64,000 nucleotides of DNA from an uncultured Flavobacteriaceae bacterium (GTDB taxonomy: Bacteria; Bacteroidota; Bacteroidia; Flavobacteriales; Flavobacteriaceae): NCBI GenBank assembly GCA_947494825.1, contig CANLWN010000001.1, positions 620,001 to 684,000 on the forward strand, written 5' to 3'. The notes beneath the pieces are model-generated. The model had not been told where the DNA came from. It did no database searches and saw only the letters and a program-made list of their open reading frames with translations. Made by a program: the position numbers and the translations under genes. Positions 26,699 to 35,269 of this stretch are shown one piece after another (position 1 is the stretch's first letter; every line of letters begins with the position of its first letter).

Positions 26699-27826
26699 AT
26701 GAAAAAAATTATCCTTCATCGCATCCTTTTGCTCGCTGTACTCCCCTTATTTTTGCAGTGCGGACAAAAAGAAACCAAAACACCCAGCATGAACACCTTT
26801 TATGTAGGAACCTATACTCAACAGGAAAGTCAGGGTATTTATGAATATATCCTCCACGAAAATGGGCAGTTGGAACAAAAGGGCCTGGTGGCCAAATCGG
26901 ACAATCCTTCCTTTCTGGCCAAAAGTGCGGATGGCAATTTTCTTTTAGCCGTGAATGAAGTGAATACCAAGGACAGCATTGGTTTTGTGGAATCCTTTCG
27001 CATCCAAAAAGACAGTCTCATCCTTATTGACAAGGAGTCCTCTGGAGGGGCCCATCCCTGCCATATTAACCTAAATACCAGCGGGCAGGTCCTAACAGCG
27101 AATTATACGGGAGGAAATATGGGACTGCTACAACTAATGCAAGATGGAAGCCTATCCGATTTATTGGATGTACAGCAGCATTTTGGTAATGGCGGTACGG
27201 AGCGCCAGCAAGGACCCCATGCCCATTCGGCCTGGTTTTCTCCATACAATGGTGACATCATTTCCGTGGATCTGGGTACCAACTCGCTCTGGTTCTCCAG
27301 AATTGATCAGGAGAAAAAAATCTTTTTGCCCCAAGCCCCCCCTACCCTGCAGCTGCCTCAGGGCGCCGGGCCCCGTCATCTGGTCTTTCACCCTACCGAG
27401 GAATGGATTTATGTAGTAAACGAGCTTTCCAACACCGTGACCCAGTTGGTCAAAGAAAACGATTCTACGGCCTATACGATCGTTGCAGCGCAAACAACAC
27501 TTCCTAAAGACTATACGGAACCCAGTTTCTGTGCAGACATACGCATTTCGGCAGATGGCAAGTTTGTATATGTGTCCAACCGTGGGCATAATAGTATTGC
27601 CATCTTTGCTGTGGATCAAAAGACGGGTGCTCTTGAAGTGGTTGGCCATGAAGCTACCCGGGGAGATCACCCAAGAAACTTTTCCCTCTCTCCAGACGGA
27701 CGGTACCTCTTGGTAGCAAATCAAAACACCAACAATATTGTTTCCTTTAAACGCGACAAGAACACTGGACTTTTGGAATACGCGGATACTGTGGATGCAC
27801 CCACCCCGGTGTGCATACTGTTTTAA
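26699..27826 (+). CDS. Lactonase-family beta-propeller lipoprotein
   Basis: The 375-residue protein has a lipoprotein signal (LAVLPLFLQCGQK) and the seven-bladed propeller of YbhE-type 6-phosphogluconolactonases: NTFYVGTYTQQESQGIYEY, ANYTGGNMGLLQ, GPHAHSAWFSP, GAGPRHLVFHPTEEWIYVVNELSNTV and GDHPRNFSLSPDGRYLLVANQNTNN. The repeated PRH/PRN-F-x-x-x-P-D phrase marks the blades. I chose the ATG at 26699 because the signal begins there. Being in the periplasm it may hydrolyse a lactone made by an oxidase such as the glucose dehydrogenase at 11996; this is inference. Confidence 0.87.
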   Translation: MKKIILHRILLLAVLPLFLQCGQKETKTPSMNTFYVGTYTQQESQGIYEYILHENGQLEQKGLVAKSDNPSFLAKSADGNFLLAVNEVNTKDSIGFVESFRIQKDSLILIDKESSGGAHPCHINLNTSGQVLTANYTGGNMGLLQLMQDGSLSDLLDVQQHFGNGGTERQQGPHAHSAWFSPYNGDIISVDLGTNSLWFSRIDQEKKIFLPQAPPTLQLPQGAGPRHLVFHPTEEWIYVVNELSNTVTQLVKENDSTAYTIVAAQTTLPKDYTEPSFCADIRISADGKFVYVSNRGHNSIAIFAVDQKTGALEVVGHEATRGDHPRNFSLSPDGRYLLVANQNTNNIVSFKRDKNTGLLEYADTVDAPTPVCILF

Positions 27827-27854
27827 TCCTTAAGGCATTATAAATCCTGTTCCT

Positions 27855-28784
27855 TTATACAATCTGCTCACTATTCTCGTAAGCGCGGTTCCTTGTCCGG
27901 AACGCCCCTGGCGCGATACCCGTGTTTTTCTTAAAAAACCGATTAAAGTAAAAAGTATCACAGAAGCCCAATTGACCGGCAATTTCCTTTTGGGTAAGAT
28001 TGACGGTGGACAACAGGCGTTTCCCTTCCAAAACCAAACGGTCAATAAGATGTGCCGAGGCGCTTTTTCCCGTTAAGGATTTGGAAACTTTACTTAGGTG
28101 GCCAGGTGAAATATGCAACTTCTCCGCATAAAAACCCACTCGAGCCTCTTGTGTATAATGTGCCTCGATCAAGGTCTGAAAGGCTGAAAAAATCTCCGTA
28201 TATCGGCTTTTGTTCACTTTAAGCACCGGATGGGCCTCCAAATAGTGCATTTTGGCACGTAATAACAGGATATTCAGATAGCCTCGTATCAATTCTTCCC
28301 GTAAAGGGTTTTGACGGTGATACTCGTGGTAAATTTTCATGGTCAGTTCGGCATACTCTTTAAATTCATTCGGAGCAGGCTGTAAAATGGGATGGCAATC
28401 GACCTGATAGTATGGAAGAGCGACGGGCTTCCTAGGCATATTCAAAACCGTCCGGAGAACGTTAGCAGAGAAGACCAACAGGAAGGCCCTGCAGTTCTGG
28501 TTTCGTGTAGTGAGATGTACTTGTCCTGGTGAAATAAAATGAAGACTGCCTCCATGGATAGGGTAGTTTTTGAAGTCGATCAAGTGCTCCCCGCCTGCCG
28601 TAAGAAAGACCATAACTTCATAAAAATCATGTCTATGTGGTATCTCGGCCATCCCATGCGGCTGCTCAGGACGGCCATTCCTAAACGCACCTAACTCATA
28701 GATGTGGAAATCCATTGAAGGTCTATTTTCCATACCGTAGAGCGGAATACCCCCGATTAATCTGTGCTTTTTTGCTGTTCCCAT
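27855..28784 (-). CDS. AraC-family transcriptional regulator with cupin sensor
   Basis: This 309-residue protein has an N-terminal cupin-like sensor (GGEHLIDFKNYPIHGGSLHFISPGQVH) and a C-terminal pair of helix-turn-helix motifs (VGFYAEKLHISPGHLSKVSKSLTGKSASAHL and NLTQKEIAGQLGFCDTFYFNRFFKKNTGIAPGAFR). It is divergent from the MFS exporter gene across a 166-base spacer, so it may control that gene; the inducer is unknown. Confidence 0.9.
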   Translation of the reverse strand: MGTAKKHRLIGGIPLYGMENRPSMDFHIYELGAFRNGRPEQPHGMAEIPHRHDFYEVMVFLTAGGEHLIDFKNYPIHGGSLHFISPGQVHLTTRNQNCRAFLLVFSANVLRTVLNMPRKPVALPYYQVDCHPILQPAPNEFKEYAELTMKIYHEYHRQNPLREELIRGYLNILLLRAKMHYLEAHPVLKVNKSRYTEIFSAFQTLIEAHYTQEARVGFYAEKLHISPGHLSKVSKSLTGKSASAHLIDRLVLEGKRLLSTVNLTQKEIAGQLGFCDTFYFNRFFKKNTGIAPGAFRTRNRAYENSEQIV

Positions 28785-28950
28785 GTGATTTATGTGGATG
28801 AAGCCTGCTCAACGGCTTGCCCCATGCTGAATGAAGATATAAAATATTGGAGGACGGAAGGATAAAAAATGATCGATTTACACAAAAACTAGCGCGTTTC
28901 GTGCTACGATAAGTTATACTGGCTGTTTACATTTGATGTTTTAATTTAAA

Positions 28951-30153
28951 ATGGCACAACTGCACACTTCCAAAAACCATGGACCGGCATACACCGTACT
29001 GTATATGTTGAGCTTTGCCCATTTCGTAAATGATGCCCTGCAATCCGTAATCCCGGCCATTTATCCCCTACTAAAAAACAATTATGCCTTGAGCTTTACC
29101 CAGGTAGGACTAATAGCGCTCAGTTACCAACTTACGGCTTCTCTGTTCCAACCTTTGGTGGGCAGCATTACGGATAGGAAACCAAAACCTCTTGCCCTGA
29201 TCGGTGGGGCATTGTGCACCCTGGTAGGTATTGCCGCCCTTTCGCGTGCCAATACCTTTGTATGGATTCTAGTTGCTGTTTCCCTCATTGGATTGGGCTC
29301 CGCCATTTTTCATCCAGAATCCTCACGGGTGGCCAACCTGGCTTCCGGAGGCAAAAGGGGGCTTGCACAGTCGATCTTTCAGATCGGGGGAAACTCCGGC
29401 AGTGCCGTAGGGCCTCTACTAGTGGCCGCGCTGGTTATTCCTTATGGACAGGGGAATGTCCTCTGGTTTGTTGTAGGTTCGTTCTTTGGTATTGTGGCCT
29501 TATACAAGGTAGGTAAATGGTACAGCAGCTATTTGACCAAAAAAAACCTAACGCCTCGTCAGCAATTGTCCACTAAACCAAACCAGATTACCAAAGGTCG
29601 TATTAGGCTCTCCATCGCCGTATTGATCGTACTTATCTTCTCCAAGTATTTCTATATGGCCAGTATGACCAACTATTTTACCTTCTACCTCATTGAAAAG
29701 TTCCAGGTTTCCATACAACAGTCCCAATTATACCTGTTTACCTTTTTGGGGGCCGTTGCCATAGGTACGTATTTTGGAGGGCCTTTGGGGGATCGATATG
29801 GCCGGAAGAAAATTATTTGGGGCTCCATTCTCGGAGCAGCTCCATTTACACTTCTACTGCCCTATGTAGGTCTGTTTTGGGTCTTGGTGCTGTCTATCTG
29901 TATTGGAATTATTATCGCCTCGGCCTTTTCCGCCATTCTGGTATTCGCGCAGGAATTGCTGCCGAACAGGGTGGGTATGGTCTCTGGCCTGTTTTTTGGT
30001 CTGGCTTTTGGTCTCGGAGGTGTGGGCTCTGCCCTGCTGGGAAATCTGGCCGACCAAACCGGAATTGAATATGTGTTTCAGCTTTGTGCTTTCTTACCTC
30101 TTTTGGGTGTAGTGGCCGCGCTGTTGCCCAACCTGAGGGAATCGGAGGACTAA
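28951..30153 (+). CDS. MFS transporter, fosmidomycin-resistance (Fsr) family
   Basis: The 400-residue protein has 12 hydrophobic helices. The first begins LYMLSFAHFVNDALQSVIPAIYPLL, the hallmark of Fsr-type exporters (HFVND), with PLVGSITDRKPKPLALIGG and GGPLGDRYGRKKIIWGS as the conserved cytoplasmic loops. Related proteins expel fosmidomycin and other drugs. The gene lies downstream of the divergent AraC regulator and may be its target. Confidence 0.9.
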   Translation: MAQLHTSKNHGPAYTVLYMLSFAHFVNDALQSVIPAIYPLLKNNYALSFTQVGLIALSYQLTASLFQPLVGSITDRKPKPLALIGGALCTLVGIAALSRANTFVWILVAVSLIGLGSAIFHPESSRVANLASGGKRGLAQSIFQIGGNSGSAVGPLLVAALVIPYGQGNVLWFVVGSFFGIVALYKVGKWYSSYLTKKNLTPRQQLSTKPNQITKGRIRLSIAVLIVLIFSKYFYMASMTNYFTFYLIEKFQVSIQQSQLYLFTFLGAVAIGTYFGGPLGDRYGRKKIIWGSILGAAPFTLLLPYVGLFWVLVLSICIGIIIASAFSAILVFAQELLPNRVGMVSGLFFGLAFGLGGVGSALLGNLADQTGIEYVFQLCAFLPLLGVVAALLPNLRESED

Positions 30154-30350
30154 GGAGGATTACATCAGCGCAATACCAACGTGGATTAGTTTAAAAGGAA
30201 CAAGCTTCGCCCAGCTCGATCAAGGAATTTCTTTCTTTTATGCCGGCAATTTCACGTCGGCCAAAAACAGCTTTGCGACAAAAGCAGCCCTTTCCTTTGA
30301 TTTACGCGAAAATACCAAGTGATTTATGGTCACCTAAAACCGTTGCTCCT

Positions 30351-30860
30351 ATGGATAGAAAGAACTTTATTAAAAAAAGTGCGTTGTTGGGGGGTATGGC
30401 CCTTAGTGCCCCATACCTGGTCACTGCGAACCAAATGCAACCCCAGGACAACCTTTACAGTACCGAGGCAATACTTGAATTTGTCTTCGCTGCCCACAAA
30501 AGTCTCGAGGAAACCAAAAAAATCATTGAGGCCCATCCGTTACTGCTCAACTGCACCAGCCAGTTCAAAAAAGGGGATTTTGAGACCGCTATGGGAGGTG
30601 CTTGTCACATGGGTAGAAGAGACATTGCGGAGCTTTTATTGGCCAAGGGTGCCCGTATGGATATCTTTAATTACGCCTTCCTTGGATATGATGATTTTAT
30701 ACGAAAAATCACCACCGATCACCCTCATTTACTCAATGCTCCAGGACCACACGGGTTCACGCTTTTGCACCATGCCGAAGTGGGCGGACGAGCCAAACTG
30801 GCGGATTGGTTGCGGTCTAAAGGACTAACAGAAAAAATGTTCAAGGGAATCTTTGGATAA
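30351..30860 (+). CDS. Ankyrin-repeat protein with export signal
   Basis: This 169-residue protein begins MDRKNFIKKSALLGGMALSAPYL, a signal sequence of the type often processed by signal or Tat peptidase (only one arginine, so Tat is uncertain). The remainder shows ankyrin-like repeats, for example GDFETAMGGACHMGRRDIAELLLAKGARMDIF and HGFTLLHHAEVGGRAKLADWLRSKGL. Such modules bind other proteins. I chose the ATG at 30351 since upstream residues do not resemble a signal. Confidence 0.75.
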   Translation: MDRKNFIKKSALLGGMALSAPYLVTANQMQPQDNLYSTEAILEFVFAAHKSLEETKKIIEAHPLLLNCTSQFKKGDFETAMGGACHMGRRDIAELLLAKGARMDIFNYAFLGYDDFIRKITTDHPHLLNAPGPHGFTLLHHAEVGGRAKLADWLRSKGLTEKMFKGIFG

Positions 30861-30977
30861 ATTCAAAGGACCTCTATCATTTTTCGCCCAAGCCAAGAAA
30901 TTTTGCCGTTCGCTGCCTATATTTGCTGGAAGGTCCATTCTGGGTCTGATACCAAATGCGTTGAAATATCATAAACC

Positions 30978-31712
30978 ATGTGGAAGATCGGAAGTGAAAA
31001 GCGGTTCTATTACCTAGCCACCATTGCATTGGTTGCAATATTTGTTATCACCTTGGTGCAGAACGTAATTCGCTATAGCGACCATTCGAGCTATAGTATC
31101 TGGGTTTCCATTGGTTACCTTTGTGTTTCTGTGCTCTTGTTTGTTCCTTTTTTGATGCTTGGGGTACGCATTCAAAAGACCATCCAAAAAAGATATCCTA
31201 AAATATATTGGGTTTTGATCGTGTGTTCCGTCCCGGTCATTTTGTTCGTTTTCTATCTTCTATCCAACGTCGTGCTGCACAGTTTTGGCTACTTTGATCA
31301 TTTCATAGATCAGGAATACGCCCGTTATTATTTTGGCCGTGAGGCGCTCTATCATCTGCTTTTAATCATCGCAGCCGCGATATATGTCCATAACACCAAG
31401 GAAAAAAAACGGACGATTCTGGTCTCCAAGGGCCGAAAGACGGTTACCCTTCCCCTAGCATCGGTGCTTTGGGTGGAGGCCGATGACCACTATCTAAAAT
31501 TTCATACGGAAACGGACACCTTTATTAAGAGGTACAGCATGGGAGCGATAGCCAAACAATTGTCCCCCGATTTTATACGGATCCATAGAAAATACCTGGT
31601 AAACAAGGAACATATCCATTCAAAAGAAAAACAACAACGAGACGCGTACCTCGTGCTCAACTCGGGGAAAAGGCTCAAAATAGGGCAATCCTATAAGCCG
31701 GTGTCCTGGTAA
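30978..31712 (+). CDS. Membrane-anchored LytTR DNA-binding regulator
   Basis: The 244-residue protein has four hydrophobic helices in its first 140 residues (about 12-32, 40-62, 76-98 and 118-140) and then a LytTR domain (VTLPLASVLWVEADDHYLKFHTETDTFIKRYSMGAIAKQL ... FIRIHRKYLVN). It has no receiver domain, so it looks like a one-component regulator in which the membrane part senses the signal. Its 3' end overlaps the opposed GH20 gene by 22 bases. Confidence 0.88.
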   Translation: MWKIGSEKRFYYLATIALVAIFVITLVQNVIRYSDHSSYSIWVSIGYLCVSVLLFVPFLMLGVRIQKTIQKRYPKIYWVLIVCSVPVILFVFYLLSNVVLHSFGYFDHFIDQEYARYYFGREALYHLLLIIAAAIYVHNTKEKKRTILVSKGRKTVTLPLASVLWVEADDHYLKFHTETDTFIKRYSMGAIAKQLSPDFIRIHRKYLVNKEHIHSKEKQQRDAYLVLNSGKRLKIGQSYKPVSW

Positions 31713-34198
31713 CCCTGTTCCAAATTTCCCTGCTTGTCCTTGATCAGTTTAGAGAGTCCGTCCGCAACGGAAAGAAGCGTTGCTCCATGGGCCTTCCTTG
31801 CCCTGATTAAAAGGGTATCGAGTTGCTGTTGTCCCCGACCTGCTTTTGGATTGCCATTCAATGCTTGTAGCGCATGCTTGGAAAGGGTGGACAAGCTTAT
31901 GGAGTGGGGCTCAATTTCCCGCAGCAGTTCCATTTTCTCCGAATAGGCAGATATGGAAACAGTGATGTTGTCATCTTCTATAAAATCGTCCACGGTGCCA
32001 AATAGTGGCATTAAGCGGTCATGATTTACCGACCAACCTTCCAACTGTGCCTTGATCCGTTTCTTTGCATCGGGGTCCGCTGCTTCCAGGAAGAGGTCAA
32101 CGTCCCTGTTGAAACGATAGCCCACATAACTTTCGGGTGGAGCGGCATCCACAATTCTGTTCAAGGGGGTGGTGGTATATAGCTGTGGATCGTATAGGGT
32201 CATCCTATTGAAAAACCTGTCCTCATTCAAAACATCCACCAGCTTGCGCAAAGGTTCCAAGTAGGTTGCAGGTACCATTTCCCGGAGCAGCGCCTCGCTG
32301 TTCGCTCTATGCTGTAACCCTCTTACCTCCAGGTTTTTGTCAAATTCCATAAGTCTACGGTACATATCTCCCTCATTGGTGGTCAACGGTTTTGGACTCC
32401 ATAGTTTCTCGGCAATGGCCGCGGCCCGGGGCCAAATTCTTGACTCAATTGTCCGATTACCAGCCATTTCTGTCCACATGCACGCTTCCCCACCTAATAT
32501 CAACTTTTCCTGGGCTTCGGTAAGGGGTTGTATCTTTTCGAACTTGGGCAATGCCATACCATCTACCATATCACTTCCACCTATTCTCTTGCCCTTAAAA
32601 TCGATGCTGATAATCGCCAAAGATGCCGTACCGTTCAAGGAGTCACCGCTTATGGTAAGATCATGGTCTACCTTACCGAAAGCAGTTTCCAGAGTGAAGT
32701 TCAGCTGGCCAGCCTCCAAGCGCGCGCCAGTAAAACTAGTGGCATTGTCCATAAAGGTCATTATCCCCCTTAAGGCTTCTCCCTCACCAAAAAGATACAG
32801 AGCCCCCTCCATTTCTGTTCCCTGCACGTACATTTTACTCTCCCATGCCTTCCAATTGGTAGAATCAACGTCTATGGTAACCGCACTGGGGATGACCAGT
32901 GGGTCTACCTTGTAATGCGACCCGGCCGATAGTTTATGATCTAGGTAGTAGCTGGTTGAAAGGACCGCTTTGTTACCGGCCTTGGCAGCATCCCAGAGCG
33001 ATTTTTGACTTCGCCAGGACTGTACCACAATACCCTCCTTGGGCAGTTGTGGATGTGCAATCTCGTCCCAGCCCATCATTTTTTTTCCGTGCGTTTCCAA
33101 TATTTTTTGAAGGCGAATATTGAAATGGGCCTGTAGCTCATGGTAGTCACCAATGTCATTTTCCTTCATAAATTTGGAGATTTCCGGATTTTCCTCCCAT
33201 TGTTTTGTTTTGACTTCATCCCCGCCAATATGTATGTATTCATCCGGGAAAAGTTGGGCCATTTCCCCAAAGAACTCACCCAGGAAGGTATAGGTCTCCT
33301 CTTTGCTTGGATCCATCACCGGATCCAGAATGCCAAAAATGGAATCCAACACGTAGGGACCGGGAGCGCTGGCCAGCTCCGGATGACCCACGAACCAGGA
33401 AGTGGAATGCCCGGGAACATCAAATTCCGGTACAATACGTATGCCCCTGTCGGCTGCATAGTTGATCATTTCCCGAATATCTTCCTGAGAATAGTACTTG
33501 CCGTTGGAACCCATTTCATGGAGCTTGGGAAATTTTTTTGATTCGATTCTGAATCCTTGGTATTCCGTAAGGTGTAAATGAAGTACATTCATTTTTACCG
33601 CTGCCATTGCATCGAGGTTTCGCAGGACTACCTCTTTGGGGATCCAATGACGAGCCGCATCGATCATGATGCCGCGCCATGGGTACCTGGGCCGGTCCGT
33701 CAATTCCATATGGGCTAATGCCCATCCGTCTGTATGCTGCTCCACGAGTTGTAAAAGCGATTCCAGGCCATGGAAAATGCCAATTTCTGTCGGTGCCGAA
33801 AGCCGTATCCCTGAGGCGGTGATCTTTAGGGAGTACGATTCATCGCTGCTCAAATTGGGGTAAGCTGAATCTTCGGCTTTGCAATCAATGCGAAGTGTAT
33901 TACCCGTTTTCTTTTCCGCATGTACTCCGGTAATCGCATTCAGCCGGGAGTAAAAGCGATCCATTGCCTTTTCAATTTTTGGTGTGCCAAGGCCGGTATA
34001 CGTATGGCCGAAGTCATTATTGAGAACAAGGAATCCCTCGTTGATCTCCATTTCTGACGGCAGGGGCATGAGAACAATTTTTGCCCTGTCCACATCGGAA
34101 ACGGATGGAGGTTCTGGTCTTAGGAAGCCGAACCAGGCAATAAGACCCGCCAGAACCAGGAGTAGAACAATGCCCAAAATTATCTTAAGTGCTTTCAT
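31691..34198 (-). CDS. GH20 beta-N-acetylhexosaminidase, membrane-anchored
   Basis: The 835-residue enzyme begins with an N-terminal membrane anchor (IILGIVLLLVLAGLIAWFGF). A GH20b domain follows, then the TIM barrel from about residue 170. Catalytic Asp-Glu are at 327-328 (HIGGDEVK). It removes terminal beta-GlcNAc or GalNAc from glycans in the periplasm or outside. Between the VDPL strand (about 430) and the GGEACMWTE strand (about 570) there is a beta-rich stretch of about 120 residues that ordinary GH20 enzymes lack. The start lies 7 bases from the first 13-base palindrome, so a repressor there would probably block transcription. Confidence 0.92.
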   Translation of the reverse strand: MKALKIILGIVLLLVLAGLIAWFGFLRPEPPSVSDVDRAKIVLMPLPSEMEINEGFLVLNNDFGHTYTGLGTPKIEKAMDRFYSRLNAITGVHAEKKTGNTLRIDCKAEDSAYPNLSSDESYSLKITASGIRLSAPTEIGIFHGLESLLQLVEQHTDGWALAHMELTDRPRYPWRGIMIDAARHWIPKEVVLRNLDAMAAVKMNVLHLHLTEYQGFRIESKKFPKLHEMGSNGKYYSQEDIREMINYAADRGIRIVPEFDVPGHSTSWFVGHPELASAPGPYVLDSIFGILDPVMDPSKEETYTFLGEFFGEMAQLFPDEYIHIGGDEVKTKQWEENPEISKFMKENDIGDYHELQAHFNIRLQKILETHGKKMMGWDEIAHPQLPKEGIVVQSWRSQKSLWDAAKAGNKAVLSTSYYLDHKLSAGSHYKVDPLVIPSAVTIDVDSTNWKAWESKMYVQGTEMEGALYLFGEGEALRGIMTFMDNATSFTGARLEAGQLNFTLETAFGKVDHDLTISGDSLNGTASLAIISIDFKGKRIGGSDMVDGMALPKFEKIQPLTEAQEKLILGGEACMWTEMAGNRTIESRIWPRAAAIAEKLWSPKPLTTNEGDMYRRLMEFDKNLEVRGLQHRANSEALLREMVPATYLEPLRKLVDVLNEDRFFNRMTLYDPQLYTTTPLNRIVDAAPPESYVGYRFNRDVDLFLEAADPDAKKRIKAQLEGWSVNHDRLMPLFGTVDDFIEDDNITVSISAYSEKMELLREIEPHSISLSTLSKHALQALNGNPKAGRGQQQLDTLLIRARKAHGATLLSVADGLSKLIKDKQGNLEQGYQDTGL

Positions 34199-34204
34199 TT
34201 TTTA

Positions 34205-34265
34205 TTTATCAATCTGATACAATAATAGTCAAAAAAAATTAATTTATCAATTTGATACAATAATA
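34205..34265. promoter_or_regulatory. Two operator palindromes between GH20 and Nudix-regulator genes
   Basis: TTTATCAATCTGATACAATA (34205-34224) and TTTATCAATTTGATACAATA (34243-34262) are almost identical 23-base sites 38 bases apart; the match runs to 34227 and 34265. Each contains the 13-base palindrome TATCA-N3-TGATA. One site lies next to each divergent start codon. TATCTTTG (34268-34275) just after the second site fits the Bacteroidota -7 element TAnnTTTG. The Nudix/winged-helix protein is the likely binder. Confidence 0.7.
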
Positions 34266-34280
34266 ATTATCTTTGCCTCC

Positions 34281-35072
34281 ATGAAGCAGGATCTACGGCC
34301 TCAAATGCTAAAACTCATAGAGGAATCCCTACCCGGGGTTTCCATTGAGTGCGTTATTTTGGGCTATGGGGAAGGCCAACTAAAAACCCTGCTCTTCCAG
34401 ACCAAACACGAGGTTACCTGGTCGCTCCCCGGGGGGTATATAAGAAAGTACGAAGACATTGACGAAGCGGCCCATCGTATTTTGGAGGAAAGGACAGGTC
34501 TAAAATCCATCTTCCTTAAACAGTTTCATACCTTCGGAAAAAAAGACCGGTCGCACACCAACAACCGGGAACAACATGAAAGAATCTGGAAAGCGCTTGA
34601 GAAGTTTGACCTTAACCAGGATCCACTTATCAAGGACTGGATGGATCAACGTTTGATTACCATGGGGTATTACGCCTTGGTGGATATTAGAAAATCACAT
34701 CCCCGCCCTCATTTCTTTTTTGAAAAGTGCGAATGGATTTCCGTGGAAAGTTTGCCCGAACTATTCCTGCAGCAGCAGCACACCATATCAAAGGTGTTGG
34801 ACCATCTGCGGGTGCAATTGAACTACCTTCCTATTGGCAGGTCGCTTCTGCCCGAAAAATTCACCATGCAAAACCTTCAAAAATTATATGAGATTATCTT
34901 GCGGCGTCCACTGGTCCGAAGCAATTTCCAAAGAAAAATGTTAAGTCTGGGTATCCTGGTGCGTATGGAAAAACATATGACAGGAGCTCCCAACAAGGCA
35001 CCTTATCAGTATTGTTTTGACCGTGAGCAATACGAAATTGCCCTGAAAAAAGGCATTGGTTTTAACATTTAA
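34281..35072 (+). CDS. NrtR-family Nudix transcriptional regulator
   Basis: The 263-residue protein has an N-terminal Nudix fold and a C-terminal winged helix (FTMQNLQKLYEIILRRPLVRSNFQRKMLSLGIL). The Nudix box keeps G52-x5-E58-x7-R66 and G73 but has isoleucine at 67 and arginine at 71 where the catalytic glutamates should be; only E70 stays. This is the pattern of an enzyme turned sensor, as in the arabinose regulator of Bacteroides. It probably binds a sugar or nucleotide-sugar and represses itself and the GH20 gene. The start could be at or near the transcript start, because the -7-like box ends five bases before the ATG. Confidence 0.88.
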   Translation: MKQDLRPQMLKLIEESLPGVSIECVILGYGEGQLKTLLFQTKHEVTWSLPGGYIRKYEDIDEAAHRILEERTGLKSIFLKQFHTFGKKDRSHTNNREQHERIWKALEKFDLNQDPLIKDWMDQRLITMGYYALVDIRKSHPRPHFFFEKCEWISVESLPELFLQQQHTISKVLDHLRVQLNYLPIGRSLLPEKFTMQNLQKLYEIILRRPLVRSNFQRKMLSLGILVRMEKHMTGAPNKAPYQYCFDREQYEIALKKGIGFNI

Positions 35073-35269
35073 AACTTCAATAAGGCACTAGGTCCTACTT
35101 TTGTACGGATGCTTCCATTTACACTTTTTTTCAAACATAGCTGTTGCTTCCTAACCATATTTACCCTATTGTAATACCCATAGTTCCCAACCGGACACTC
35201 GGCAATTCCTACCCAAGGTTTATAGGTAGGGAATACGCACTAAGGAAGGTTTAGGGAAAATATAGTTTT

